Of a stretch of 64,000 bases of DNA, positions 20,796 to 30,860 are shown piece after piece. The position numbers were made by a program, and so were the translations under genes. Source of the stretch: Lachnospiraceae bacterium (lineage in GTDB: Bacteria; Bacillota; Clostridia; Lachnospirales; Lachnospiraceae). The first letter of the stretch is position 1, and each line of letters opens with the position of its first letter. The stretch is from positions 217,354 through 281,353 of the forward strand of contig QXXL01000004.1 in NCBI GenBank assembly GCA_009911505.1, read 5' to 3'. The notes below the pieces were generated by a model. That model saw nothing but the letters and a program-made list of their open reading frames with translations. It had not been told where the DNA came from and searched no databases.

Positions 20796-21080
20796 TTATA
20801 TGCGGTGCATTTTCCGGAAAATTTCTTCCCGCTGGCATTTAATGCTGACACCTATTTCTTCCCCAAGCTGTGCAAGCTCCTTAGAACAGTCTCCAAAGGG
20901 CTTTACCGCCGCATTCATGTCTACGATCATCATCATATTAAAGTAGCCCTGCACAATTGTCTGGGAAATGTCTAATACATTAATACGGTTATCGGCAAGA
21001 TAAGTACATACCTTGGCAATAATACCTACCGTGTCTTTTCCTACTACAGTTATGATTGTTTTGTCTGCTGATTTTTCCAC
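20796..21080 (-). CDS. ACT domain protein (UPF0237)
   Basis: 94 residues made of one ACT domain plus a short tail: ITVVGKDTVGIIAKVCTYLA then NVLDISQTIVQGYFNMMMIVD. ACT domains bind small ligands such as amino acids. The start is a GTG at 21080, 9 bases after AGGAGG. It is the first gene of a unit with PFL (18-base gap) and HelD, with its own promoter upstream. UPF0237 proteins are usually found beside UPF0210, as here; the ligand is unknown. Confidence 0.9.
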   Translation of the reverse strand: MEKSADKTIITVVGKDTVGIIAKVCTYLADNRINVLDISQTIVQGYFNMMMIVDMNAAVKPFGDCSKELAQLGEEIGVSIKCQREEIFRKMHRI

Positions 21081-21117
21081 TGCTATTCTCCTCCTATTCG
21101 CTTTATGATTCTACAGT

Positions 21118-21146
21118 ATTATGGCATACACAAAGATCCGGGTCAA
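21118..21146 (-). promoter_or_regulatory. Promoter of the ACT-PFL-HelD unit
   Basis: On the minus strand TTGACC (21141-21146) and CATAAT (21118-21123) are 17 bases apart, about 38 bases before the GTG start. Confidence 0.7.
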
Positions 21147-21176
21147 GTGGGCATTACTTTTTGTATTTTATCCAAT

Positions 21177-21216
21177 AAAAATACCCCGCAGATATCTTGC
21201 CTATCTGCGGGGGTAT
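21177..21216 (-). terminator. Intrinsic terminator after surface protein C
   Basis: Minus-strand hairpin with arms at about 21181-21194 and 21202-21216 (ATACCCC-GCAGATA type stem of about 14 bp with one bulge), followed by a T-rich run over 21177-21180. It lies about 30 bases past the stop of the 21246-26615 gene. Confidence 0.85.
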
Positions 21217-21245
21217 TCTGTTTTACCTTTACCAGGCCTTATCTT

Positions 21246-24200
21246 TTACTTTGCTGCTACTACAGCTTTTTTACTCATACCTTCTTTTTTCATCTTATTA
21301 AGCAGCGCTGTAGACTGTTTTTTGCTCATTTTCTTCGGCACAGTTACTTTAACGCTAGAAGCCGTCTTAGCAAATGCAGATTTCTTAATATTCTTTAATA
21401 CAACGCCTTTTACAATAACACTCTTAAGCTTGCCGCAATTTTTAAACGCATTTTTGCCAACTGTCGTTACGTTTTTGCCGATAGTTACTTTTGTCAGGCT
21501 GCTGTAGCCGCTAAACGCTTTGTTGCCAACTTCAACTACTTTGCAGCTTACGCCATTAATCTCAACGGTTGCTTTAATTGTTACGTTCTTCTGTTTCTTG
21601 TCTTCTCCCTTAACGGCTATAGCTGTCTTTTTCTCTGCATCCAAAACCTTATACTGGATCTTGCCTACTGTCCTTGTAGCCCCTGCTTTTAACGGCTCAT
21701 CTGCTAACGCTGCCTGTGCATTTTTCAATGCTGCTGCCAATGTATGTAAGCTTGCTGCGTCTGCTGTTTCTACCGCTGTGTTTGCTGCGGCATATGCGTC
21801 CGTAAACGCTTTCCATGTCTCAGCCGAAAACCTTCCCTGTCCAGCTGCATAAACAGGCTCTGCCGCTGCAAGTACTTCGTTTATCGCTTTCTTTGCTGCT
21901 TCAAGCTCTGCTGCTTTCGTCACCAATGCGGCTTTTGCCACTGTCAGGTCATTGTATGCTTTGGTATAATCATCCATCACTGCATTAGCAGATTCCAGAA
22001 GGGCTGCTGCACTGTCATAAACTGCTTTCAGCTTATTCCAGCTGTCTGCCGTATAATCATCGGCTTTCAAAGCAGAAATTTCACTTACTAAGTCTTCAAG
22101 GGCTTTCTTGTCACGGAGCACCAGGTTAGCTACCGCGTCTTTTATTGCCTTCTCATAATCTCCAATCTTATCTGCGGTTGCTGTCGCCCCCAGTTTCTTT
22201 GCTTTTTCCAAAGCGTCTGTTACTGCCCTCCAGCTAACAGATGTATACCTGTCTTTGTTTGGCACATAATTCTGCTCTACGTCTGCAATTGCACTTTCTA
22301 AAGCATTTTTCTGTTCATCTGTAGGCCGTTTACTCGTTACTGTAAATGTCGCTGTCGCTGTTTTTGTCTGCCTGCCTAACGTTGCTGTCATACGCACCTG
22401 TACGCTGCCTGCCTGCGTAAGTTTTAACTCATTGCCTGACAATGTAGCGCCTGCCGGATTTCCTACCAAGGCATATTTTATATCTACCGCCGTAGACGGA
22501 TGTACCTGGCATTCATTCGTGTACTTGCTGTCACCGCTTAAAACGATTGTCCTTTCAGCGCTCATTCCCATCGAAACGCTTGCATCCGTAAATCCGGTAA
22601 TATCAAACAATTCGCATTCACAATTCTCCGCTGCCAACTTTAAGCCTGCCATTGCGTTCTTTAATCCATTTAATTTTGCTGTGTACTCTTCTGCATTAAG
22701 TCCAGGTGTACCATTTGCAACACTTGCCGCATTATATGCTTTTAAATACTGCTCCCAGGACGCTGCAGTATATTTGCGTGCGCCATTTTCACCCTTATTT
22801 GTCCAGCCAATTGCTTTGAGCTCTTCTGAATTCAGGTATTTTGAAAGGGTTACCTTCGGGAATTCTTCTCCCTTAAACGTATAACTGATTGTCATTTCAT
22901 CGCCGGAAGCCACAACCTTTACATCCTTTGATGGAAGTACGGACGATGTACCTGTCCTTACAATTGCAGTTGCATTCTCTTTAAATTCATAATTTTCATC
23001 TGCCTTAAGAACAACCTGAACCGTATAATCTTTATATCTTTCAAAAGAATTTGCTGCCGGAATCCAAGTTGTACTTTCTACCGTGTACCCACGCTGCTGA
23101 TCTGCCGCCTTGGCATTCAATTCAAAACTCTTTTCCTGCCCTTCTAATGCGGTTTTGAACATCTCCATAACATCTTCTGCCATATCTTCTTCTCCGATTG
23201 TGTATTCCGGAACCTGATCTCCGATATACATGCTGATGTCCCTTAACTTGCCTCCAAACTCCTGGCCTGCCTTTGTAGCGTTATAGAAAATACCGAAAAC
23301 GCTGTTTACAGATTCCTTAAGCTGCCCTGTCCTTCCAGCATGGCTTGACGGGATCGTCCCTTCTACGCCATCCAGATAGAGTTCAAAAGTTTCTCCATTA
23401 AAGATACCTACCACATCGTGCCATTCATCATACCATCCTTCATCAGCAGGAATTGGGCAGTCTACCTCAAGCCAGCTCCCTGTCGTATTACCAAATAATA
23501 AAATTTTAGAGCTGTCTATCTGAAGCCCGTACTGTTCATCCAGCTTTCCGATAATAGACTGTGTACTGCTTACCGGGTCTGTCTTCATCTCAAAGTGCAT
23601 TAAGAATTTGGTATCGCCGGTTATATTAAAGATGGAGTTCCTGTCATTAGGAGCTGTAATTTTCCCTGTAATACCGCCTTCTTCATCAAATTCCAGCCAC
23701 TCAATATCTACATCTGCATTTGTGTCAAGTGTCTCGCCTGTCAATTCTGCATCTGCAGGAGCTTCCCCTACTACAGGGGCTTTTACCGTCACATCTGGAG
23801 TAGCTGTAATCGGCCTTACATCGCTAGTCCTTACTAACCTCTTGTAAGTATCCTCCAGCGCTTCCTTTGCCGCCTTAATTTCTTCTACGGTTACATTCGA
23901 TAAATCGGTCATCTCCGCTAAGCTTCTTGCTTTTTCGTAAGCAGCTTCAAAGCGTTTATAAGATGCAGTTGTATAAATTTGCCCGTCATCAGATGCATTT
24001 TCTGATTCAATGATGCGCTGCATAGCCGGGGTAATTGCACCTACCAGTTCGTCCATTGCCTCTTCGGGGGTTTCATCTTCCACTGTCCTTCTGATTACGC
24101 CAAATTCCGCACCGCTGATAAACATATCATTCTGTGTATTAGACTGGGCGCCCGTTGCCTTAGCTGTAATTTTAATCCCTGTTACGTTTCTTTCTTTTGC

Positions 24201-26615
24201 CTTGAAAACAATCTCTTTGGCGTTCTGGTCATATGGCCAGTTCCCATTGGCAAATGCATCTGTTTCAACCTTTCTCCAGGTAACGCCTTCTGCCTTAAAT
24301 ATATCAAGCGCTTCACTATTTTTAGCCGCCGCACTTGCCTGATCTGTAACATCCCCAACTGACGGCATACCTGCCAGTTCGTCTGACGTAACATAAACAT
24401 CACAATTCAAAATCGTACCATTAACATGTACGCCTTGTGTCTGCCTTGGAACATAGGTAAGCTTATCTACTGATGTTGCTTTCTGCATAGCAATATAATA
24501 GCTGCTGTTCTCCCCGCTCGCAATATTTACATCCTGCGGATTGTAATTGGAATGCCAGTAGGTATTTGCATTGCCGTCTACAGCATATTTCGCCCAGCCG
24601 TTTGCACCACTGTTTTCCCCTGTCATTTCCTGGCTCTCTGCAGCGCCCATTTTGATAGCTTCGTTAACAAATTCTGGTTCTGGAGCAGCTTCTTTGCCAA
24701 AAACACCAAATTCCGCGCCGCTGATGAACTTATCTACATTTTGCGAATACGCCGAGCCCGTTGACAGTACTTTAATCTGTATTCCAGTCACCTTTTCTTC
24801 TGTAGCGTCAAAGAGGATCGCTTTTTCCTTGTCATCAAAATTCCAGTTGCCTTCGTCAAACGTTTTAATATCTACTTTCTTCCATGTAACCCCTTCTGAT
24901 GTAAATGCATCCATTGCGTCACTATTTGCTAAAGAGCTGCTGGCCGCATCTGTAATATCTTCAAGAGAAGGCATACCTGCCAGCCTGTCTGTAGTGACAT
25001 AAACCTCACACTTTAAGATTGTGCCGTTTACATCCCCGCTGCCGCGCCTTGGCAAATATGTAATCTTGTCAACAGATGTAGCTTTTTTCAATGCAATATA
25101 ATAACTATTATTTACATTGTTTGCAATCTGGACATCATTGCCGCCGTTATAGCGTGTATGCCAGTAAGTATTTTCATCGCCGTCTACGGCATATTTCGCC
25201 CAGCCGTTAGCGCCGTGGCTCTCGCCCGTCATTTCCTGGCTGCCTGCAGCTCCCATTTTGATATCGGCTTTTACATATGTCGGCTCTGGTTCAACCGGAC
25301 CTGGATCCTCAGAATCATTAATTGCCTTAACGCCAAATTCCCTGCCACTGATAAACTGCTTTGGACTTTGGGTGGTTACTGATTCTTTTACAGTAACCTT
25401 AATCCCTGTTACATCCTCTTCGGTAGCGGGAAACGCAAACTCTTTTTCTTGATCGTTATCTTCCCAGCTTGCTTCGCCAACTTTTTTCCAATTGACACCC
25501 TCTGCCTTAAAGATACCCAAAGCAGTACTGTTCATGGATGACGCGTTATCCGCATTGCTAATGTCTGATGTTAAAGGCATGCCTGCCAGGGTATCCGTTG
25601 TAACATAAATCTCACATCTTAAAATTGTACCGTTCACACCGGAAGCCCTATTATTCCTTGGAAGGTAAGTAAGCTTATCCACAGAGGACGGCTTCTTCAA
25701 TGCAATAAAGAAGCTGTTATCTGTATTGCTTTCCATATTAACGGTATTTGCGGCTTTCCATTCTGTATGCCAGAAGGTAGATGCATTTCCATCCACGGCA
25801 TATTTTGCCCATCCGTTAGCGCCTTCGTTTTCGCCTGTCAGCTCCTGGCTCTCAGCAGCCCCCATCTGAATCTCCACATCCTTATAAACCGGCGGGACTT
25901 CAGCTTTTACGCCAAATTCAGCACCGCTGATAAATTTATTGGTGTTTTGAGCAGATGTTCCGCCAGCAGCAGTTACTGTAATCTTAATACCTGTAACATT
26001 TTCCTCTGCAGCGTCAAATAAAATCTCCTTTGCCTGACTGTCAAACGCCCAGTTACCTTCATCAAAAGTAGTTATCGCAACTTCTTTCCAAGTAACGTCT
26101 TCTGCTGTAAATAATTCAACAGCCTCACTATTCTTCGTCCCGGCGCTTGCCGAATCCGTGATATCCTGTAAGGACGGCATTCCTTCCAGGGCATCTGTTG
26201 TAACAGAAACCGTACAGTTGAGTATTGTGCCATTTACATCTGTTTGTGTATCCTGCCTTGGAAGATATGTAATTTTATCGACAGAAGATGCCTCCTGCAG
26301 TGCAATAAAATAGCTGTTATTCGTCCCGTCCGCCATATTGACATTCGTTCCGCCTTCTACGTTTTGCCACGCTGTATGCCAAAAAGTATTGGTATTCCCA
26401 TCCACAGCATGCATTGCCCACCCATTGACGCCATTCGCATTACACTCGCCTGTCAGCTCCTGGCTCTCTGCGGCGCCCATCTTAATCGGGACGTCCACAT
26501 AGTCCGTACTATCTTCGGCCGCACGCGCCTCTACATTCCCAAGCCATGGCGCCGGAACGCTGGTAACTAACAACGCTGCTGCCATGGCCCCTGCTAAAAA
26601 TTGTTTCAGTTTCAT
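21246..26615 (-). CDS. Giant secreted multi-module glycan-binding protein C (four F5/8C-like modules, LamG, FIVAR, LRR)
   Basis: 1789 residues. Signal peptide about 1-33 (KQFLAGAMAAALLVTSVPAP). Four tandem modules of about 200 residues start near 42, 248, 452 and 653. Each begins IKMGAAxSQE[LM]TGE and contains WAKYAVDG...TYWH-type and FISG[AR]EFGV motifs, the look of F5/8C (CBM32-like) discoidin folds. Then come FIVAR-like helices (about 857-930), LamG (about 978-1135), an Ig-like segment (about 1370-1450), more FIVAR helical repeats (about 1455-1640) and BspA-type LRR strands at the end (about 1665-1789: VGNKAFSGYSSLTKVTIGKNV). No GH20 or other catalytic motif is visible. It therefore looks like an adhesin or scaffold for host glycans (inference). 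RBS AAGGAGAT before ATG 26615. Confidence 0.88.
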   Translation of the reverse strand: MKLKQFLAGAMAAALLVTSVPAPWLGNVEARAAEDSTDYVDVPIKMGAAESQELTGECNANGVNGWAMHAVDGNTNTFWHTAWQNVEGGTNVNMADGTNNSYFIALQEASSVDKITYLPRQDTQTDVNGTILNCTVSVTTDALEGMPSLQDITDSASAGTKNSEAVELFTAEDVTWKEVAITTFDEGNWAFDSQAKEILFDAAEENVTGIKITVTAAGGTSAQNTNKFISGAEFGVKAEVPPVYKDVEIQMGAAESQELTGENEGANGWAKYAVDGNASTFWHTEWKAANTVNMESNTDNSFFIALKKPSSVDKLTYLPRNNRASGVNGTILRCEIYVTTDTLAGMPLTSDISNADNASSMNSTALGIFKAEGVNWKKVGEASWEDNDQEKEFAFPATEEDVTGIKVTVKESVTTQSPKQFISGREFGVKAINDSEDPGPVEPEPTYVKADIKMGAAGSQEMTGESHGANGWAKYAVDGDENTYWHTRYNGGNDVQIANNVNNSYYIALKKATSVDKITYLPRRGSGDVNGTILKCEVYVTTDRLAGMPSLEDITDAASSSLANSDAMDAFTSEGVTWKKVDIKTFDEGNWNFDDKEKAILFDATEEKVTGIQIKVLSTGSAYSQNVDKFISGAEFGVFGKEAAPEPEFVNEAIKMGAAESQEMTGENSGANGWAKYAVDGNANTYWHSNYNPQDVNIASGENSSYYIAMQKATSVDKLTYVPRQTQGVHVNGTILNCDVYVTSDELAGMPSVGDVTDQASAAAKNSEALDIFKAEGVTWRKVETDAFANGNWPYDQNAKEIVFKAKERNVTGIKITAKATGAQSNTQNDMFISGAEFGVIRRTVEDETPEEAMDELVGAITPAMQRIIESENASDDGQIYTTASYKRFEAAYEKARSLAEMTDLSNVTVEEIKAAKEALEDTYKRLVRTSDVRPITATPDVTVKAPVVGEAPADAELTGETLDTNADVDIEWLEFDEEGGITGKITAPNDRNSIFNITGDTKFLMHFEMKTDPVSSTQSIIGKLDEQYGLQIDSSKILLFGNTTGSWLEVDCPIPADEGWYDEWHDVVGIFNGETFELYLDGVEGTIPSSHAGRTGQLKESVNSVFGIFYNATKAGQEFGGKLRDISMYIGDQVPEYTIGEEDMAEDVMEMFKTALEGQEKSFELNAKAADQQRGYTVESTTWIPAANSFERYKDYTVQVVLKADENYEFKENATAIVRTGTSSVLPSKDVKVVASGDEMTISYTFKGEEFPKVTLSKYLNSEELKAIGWTNKGENGARKYTAASWEQYLKAYNAASVANGTPGLNAEEYTAKLNGLKNAMAGLKLAAENCECELFDITGFTDASVSMGMSAERTIVLSGDSKYTNECQVHPSTAVDIKYALVGNPAGATLSGNELKLTQAGSVQVRMTATLGRQTKTATATFTVTSKRPTDEQKNALESAIADVEQNYVPNKDRYTSVSWRAVTDALEKAKKLGATATADKIGDYEKAIKDAVANLVLRDKKALEDLVSEISALKADDYTADSWNKLKAVYDSAAALLESANAVMDDYTKAYNDLTVAKAALVTKAAELEAAKKAINEVLAAAEPVYAAGQGRFSAETWKAFTDAYAAANTAVETADAASLHTLAAALKNAQAALADEPLKAGATRTVGKIQYKVLDAEKKTAIAVKGEDKKQKNVTIKATVEINGVSCKVVEVGNKAFSGYSSLTKVTIGKNVTTVGKNAFKNCGKLKSVIVKGVVLKNIKKSAFAKTASSVKVTVPKKMSKKQSTALLNKMKKEGMSKKAVVAAK

Positions 26616-26712
26616 AAATAAAATCTCCTTTCATACATAATATGACCCACATAATGTACAACATATCTCATGTGAAAATGTGAAATTATATATTTTCCCC
26701 ATGTCTTTTTCT

Positions 26713-26741
26713 ATTATAATATAAAAGGATTTACAATTCAA
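26713..26741 (-). promoter_or_regulatory. Promoter of surface protein C
   Basis: On the minus strand TTGAAT (26736-26741) and a perfect TATAAT (26713-26718) are separated by 17 bases. The leader to the start codon is about 90 bases. I see nothing else in the gap to 26775. Confidence 0.7.
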
Positions 26742-26774
26742 CCAAAAAACGGATCTTTTGGGAATTAATTATGT

Positions 26775-27572
26775 TCATATTGCCAAAAGTTCTGACACAC
26801 CGTCCCTGTTGGCAACAAATATCGGGAAGTCCTTCCCTCCATACGGGCAGTTCCCCATTGTAATCTCCATACGGACTGCCTCTAAGGCAAGGCTTGGGTA
26901 ATTATTTTCCTTGCTCAAATGCCCAAGCAATACCCCCTTACAGTTATCGTGGAGCAGGCGCGCCAAAAGCCTGCCGCAGCTTTCATTGGAAAGGTGCCCC
27001 CTGTCCCCCATAATCCGCCGCTTTAGGTAATACGGATAAGGGCCCGCCTGCAGCATATTCACGTCATGGTTTGCTTCAAGTAATAAAAGGCTTATGCCGC
27101 TTAGCCTCTCAACCAGATGTTCCCCATAGGCGCCCAGATCCGTGATAACACCGGCAGATTTTCCGCCGCTACGTATAATATACGCCACCGGATCTGCCGC
27201 ATCATGGGAAATCCTCACGGGAAGCGCTTTAAGCCCCCCTACCGTAAACTCCTGGTCAGGCTTTATAATATGAAACAGGCAAGGATCGATTTTACCCACC
27301 TGCGCGGTGTTTGAAATGGCCTCTACTGTGCCCCGCGTAGCATAGATGGGCAGCCCGTAGCGCCTGGCAATTACGCCAAGGCCGCTAATATGGTCAATGT
27401 GCTCATGGGTGACCAAAACCCCTTTCATCTCGGATGTTTTGTGGCCTAAGGAATTTAGGCCCTTCTCAATCCGTTTTCCACTGATTCCGGCATCAATAAG
27501 CAGGCGGCTATCGCCTCCGCCTGCCATAATACAATTGCCGCTGCTTCCGCTGGCAATACTGCATAATTCCAT
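26775..27572 (-). CDS. MBL-fold metallohydrolase, WalJ/YycJ-like
   Basis: 265 residues from ATG 27572. A GTG 15 bases upstream lies inside the GGAGGGG ribosome-binding site, so the ATG is preferred. It begins MELCSIASGSSGNC, characteristic of the YycJ/WalJ group. The metal-binding HxHxDH motif is THEHIDH near residue 56-62, with further ligands in ISHDAADP and LGHLSKENN. YycJ relatives are beta-lactamase-fold nucleases or hydrolases linked to cell-wall and DNA metabolism. It is not next to walRK here; it ends a five-gene run after coaE with a 15-base gap. Confidence 0.88.
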   Translation of the reverse strand: MELCSIASGSSGNCIMAGGGDSRLLIDAGISGKRIEKGLNSLGHKTSEMKGVLVTHEHIDHISGLGVIARRYGLPIYATRGTVEAISNTAQVGKIDPCLFHIIKPDQEFTVGGLKALPVRISHDAADPVAYIIRSGGKSAGVITDLGAYGEHLVERLSGISLLLLEANHDVNMLQAGPYPYYLKRRIMGDRGHLSNESCGRLLARLLHDNCKGVLLGHLSKENNYPSLALEAVRMEITMGNCPYGGKDFPIFVANRDGVSELLAI

Positions 27573-27587
27573 TTTTGTCCCCTCCAC

Positions 27588-28187
27588 TCAAAGATTTGCC
27601 TCTATTGCCTTGCGGATCTGGCAAAATGACTCCTCCAATGTCCCGTTATTGTCAATTACAACCTGGCAGTGCCGTTGAAATTCCGTTTCAGAAAGCTGGC
27701 TTTTTAAAATCCCATCTATCTTTTGATCAGAATATCCCCGGCTCTCCTTTAACCGCTGTCTCCGCAGCTTTTGGCTGGCATAGATATACCAGAGCTCATC
27801 ACAGATATCCCCGTACCCTTCCTCAATCAAAAGCGCAGCTTCCAGGATAAAATATGCGTAACGCCCCGATCTCCTCTCATTATCCGCCAGGCGGAGCACT
27901 TCCCGCTTCACTGCCGGATGGACGATTCCATTTAAGGCGGCCCGCCTGTCTGGATTGGAAAAAATAACGGCAGCCAGCTTTTCCGGGGCAAAGCTGCCGT
28001 CCTCCCTGTATAAATCCACGCCCGCAAACGCCTTGCAGATTTGCTCATAGCAATCTGCCCCCGGAAGCATTAGGGTATGCGCCAGCTTATCAGCCAGCAC
28101 AACCTTTGCTGGAAATTCCTGTTCTATGTATTTAAGAAGCTCGGACTTGCCGGCTCCTACGCCTCCTGTAATCCCTATAAAACGCAT
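27588..28187 (-). CDS. coaE: Dephospho-CoA kinase
   Basis: 199 residues, normal for CoaE. The P-loop GITGGVGAGKSELL is at 5-18, followed by LADKLAHTLMLPG, the region that carries the conserved Asp of the family, then the HPAVKREVLRLA helix and a lid segment RRQRLKESRGYS. It catalyses the last step of coenzyme A synthesis, ATP-dependent phosphorylation of dephospho-CoA. It lies 21 bases after polA and 15 bases before the WalJ-like gene, the common polA-coaE order in Firmicutes. Confidence 0.95.
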   Translation of the reverse strand: MRFIGITGGVGAGKSELLKYIEQEFPAKVVLADKLAHTLMLPGADCYEQICKAFAGVDLYREDGSFAPEKLAAVIFSNPDRRAALNGIVHPAVKREVLRLADNERRSGRYAYFILEAALLIEEGYGDICDELWYIYASQKLRRQRLKESRGYSDQKIDGILKSQLSETEFQRHCQVVIDNNGTLEESFCQIRKAIEANL

Positions 28188-28208
28188 TTTTCACCTGTCA
28201 TAATTCGT

Positions 28209-30860
28209 TTATTTTGCTTCATACCAATTCATCCCCGTATGCATGTCTACTTCCAATGCTACCGAAAGCTCCGCCGCCTTACTCATTTCCTCCTTTAAAA
28301 TCCGCTCTACATCCGAAAGCTCTTCCTTTCGGGCCTCAATCAAAAGCTCGTCATGCACCTGCAAAATCAGCTTGGATCTTAGCCCTTCTGCCAAGAGCCG
28401 CCCATGCACGCGGATCATGGCGATTTTTATAATATCCGCCGCCGTCCCCTGGATTGGCGCATTCATCGCAACGCGCTCCCCAAACGACCTCTGCATGAAA
28501 TTTCCCGAAGACAGCTCTGGCACTGGACGGCGCCTGCCAAATAATGTCAGGGAATACCCCCGTTTTTTGGCGTCATCCACCAGCCCGTCCAAAAACGCCT
28601 TAATTTTGGGATAGGTTTCAAAATACCGTTCAATATAATCCGCCGCCTCTTTTTTACTAATACTCAAATCCTGGCTTAAGCCAAACGAACTAATCCCGTA
28701 TACAATCCCAAAGTTAACCGCCTTTGCATTGCGCCGCTGCAAATCAGTTACCTCCTCAAACGGGACATGGAACACCTGTGACGCCGTCGTCCTGTGGATA
28801 TCCTTTTCTTGCTGGTATGCTAAAATCAACTGCTCGTCCCCGGACATATGCGCCAGTACCCGCAGCTCGATCTGCGAATAGTCCGCATCTACAAAAATAC
28901 AGCCTTCGGCAGGCAAAAATACCTTCCGGATTAGGCGCCCTAGCTCCATACGGATTGGAATATTCTGTAAATTCGGATCCGTACTGCTAATCCGCCCAGT
29001 GGCGGTAATAGTCTGGTGGAACGTACTGTGGATCCTTTCAGTCTCGTCAATAAAATTGGCCAGCCCGTCCGCATACGTAGATTTTAGCTTAGTAAGCTGC
29101 CGATACTCTAAAATATCAGCCACAATAGGATATTCTGGGGCAAGCCTCTCAAGCACTTCCGCCGCAGTGGAGTACCCGGTTTTTGTTTTTTTGCCATATG
29201 GCATTTTCAGTTTGTCAAATAAAATAACGCCGAGCTGTTTGGGGGAATTGATATTAAATTCCTCCCCTGCCTGCTTCCAAACAGACTGTTCCAGCTGTGT
29301 AATCCGCGCCACCAGGCTCTCCCCGTATGCTGCCAGGGCCCCTTTATCCGCAGCTATGCCTTCCTGCTCCATATCTGCAAGTACATATACCAGAGGAAGC
29401 TCAATTTCTTCATACAACGCCTGCATCCCGGTTTCCTTTAGCCGCGCTATAAGCGGCCCCTTTGCCCGGTAAGCAGTGTAAGCCATGTAGCAGGCACACC
29501 GAAAAGCTTCTTCCTGTTTTTCCTGCATCCCGTCCGCAAGGTTTAATTTCCCCAGCAAATCCGCCTGGGAGGGGATCATCATACCCAGATAGTTTTTGGC
29601 AATATCCTCATAGGGATATTCGTTTTGCAGCGGATTTAACAGGTAAGCCGCAATGCCGCAGTCGAACAGGTTCTTTCGTGCGGCAGCCCCCCCTTCCAAA
29701 ATTCCAAAAAATTTCACCTGATCCTTTAAATCGTGTACAGACGCCAAGGCCCCGCCAAGAAGCATACCACGCAGCCTATCCTTTAAATAAGATTCCGTCA
29801 AAAAGCCCAAAACCGGAAGATACGCCGTTTTTTGTTCCCCAAAACAAACCGCCGCCCCATAAAGCCTTCCATCTTTTACTACAGGGGCCAGTCCGAAAAA
29901 GCCGCTTTCCTCTGCTTCTTTTAACCATGCTTCTGCTTGGGCAAACTCCTCAATCCTGCAAAAATATTCCTCCGCCCCGCTTTTTTGGGTATCCAGCTCA
30001 AAGCGGCTTAGCATATTTTTAAATTCCAGCTCTTTGCACAAAAGATATGCTTCTTCCGTGTAAAAATCCTGTATCTTCGCTTCCTGCAGCTCATACGAAA
30101 TCCTGGCATTTACATCAATGGACGCCAGAGTCTTAGAAAGCTGCGCCAGCTCATAATATTCTTTTAAATTCTCCTTAGCGCGTTTTGGCTTGATCTCCTC
30201 AAGGTGATCATAGGCGTTTTCTATGCTGCCGTATGCCACAATCAAATTTGTCGCCGTCTTTTCCCCAATGCCTGGCACACCGGGAATATTGTCAGATGCG
30301 TCGCCCATTAGAGCCTTTACATCAATAAACTGTTCCGGTGTTACCTGATAGCGCTCCAAAACATCCGCTGCGTAATAATCTTCAATTTCGGTCCCAGTGC
30401 GTTTGGTCTTAGGGATGCGGATTTTGACACGTTCTGTCGCAAGCTGCAATAAATCCCTGTCGCCAGATACGACAGATACAGATAAGCCCGCTTCCTGGGC
30501 CATCCTTGAGATCGTCCCTAAAATATCATCCGCCTCATACCCTTCCTTCTCTACAATCCGTATGCCCATCGCCGTAAGCATTTTCTTTATAACCGGCACC
30601 TGCTCACGCAATTCCTCCGCCATTGGCTTTCTGGTCCCCTTATACTGTGCATACATCTTGTGCCGGAAGGTCGGCGCGTGCACGTCAAAAGCAACCGTCA
30701 AATAATCCGGCTGCTCCTCGTCCAAAATCTTAAATAATATATTCAAAAAACCATACACCGCATTGGTATGCAGGCCTGCCGCATTAGTCAGGTCAGGAAT
30801 CCCATAAAACGCGCGGTTTAAAATACTGTGCCCGTCAATCAATACTATTTTTTCACTCAT
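28209..30860 (-). CDS. polA: DNA polymerase I
   Basis: 883 residues from ATG 30860, which overlaps the stop of the upstream aminopeptidase gene (ATGA) and follows GAGGG. The 5'-3' exonuclease domain covers about 1-290 (LIDGHSILNRAFYG; GYEADDILGT; DNIPGVPGIGEKTA). The middle domain (about 300-480) is the degenerate 3'-5' exonuclease: where an active enzyme has an Asp-x-Glu, this one reads FFGLAPVVKDG, so proofreading is probably lost, as in many Firmicute Pol I. The polymerase domain carries DYSQIELRVLAHMSGD (about 661), RRNAKAVNFGIVYGIS and QVHDELLIEA (about 838). It works in Okazaki-fragment maturation and repair. Confidence 0.97.
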   Translation of the reverse strand: MSEKIVLIDGHSILNRAFYGIPDLTNAAGLHTNAVYGFLNILFKILDEEQPDYLTVAFDVHAPTFRHKMYAQYKGTRKPMAEELREQVPVIKKMLTAMGIRIVEKEGYEADDILGTISRMAQEAGLSVSVVSGDRDLLQLATERVKIRIPKTKRTGTEIEDYYAADVLERYQVTPEQFIDVKALMGDASDNIPGVPGIGEKTATNLIVAYGSIENAYDHLEEIKPKRAKENLKEYYELAQLSKTLASIDVNARISYELQEAKIQDFYTEEAYLLCKELEFKNMLSRFELDTQKSGAEEYFCRIEEFAQAEAWLKEAEESGFFGLAPVVKDGRLYGAAVCFGEQKTAYLPVLGFLTESYLKDRLRGMLLGGALASVHDLKDQVKFFGILEGGAAARKNLFDCGIAAYLLNPLQNEYPYEDIAKNYLGMMIPSQADLLGKLNLADGMQEKQEEAFRCACYMAYTAYRAKGPLIARLKETGMQALYEEIELPLVYVLADMEQEGIAADKGALAAYGESLVARITQLEQSVWKQAGEEFNINSPKQLGVILFDKLKMPYGKKTKTGYSTAAEVLERLAPEYPIVADILEYRQLTKLKSTYADGLANFIDETERIHSTFHQTITATGRISSTDPNLQNIPIRMELGRLIRKVFLPAEGCIFVDADYSQIELRVLAHMSGDEQLILAYQQEKDIHRTTASQVFHVPFEEVTDLQRRNAKAVNFGIVYGISSFGLSQDLSISKKEAADYIERYFETYPKIKAFLDGLVDDAKKRGYSLTLFGRRRPVPELSSGNFMQRSFGERVAMNAPIQGTAADIIKIAMIRVHGRLLAEGLRSKLILQVHDELLIEARKEELSDVERILKEEMSKAAELSVALEVDMHTGMNWYEAK

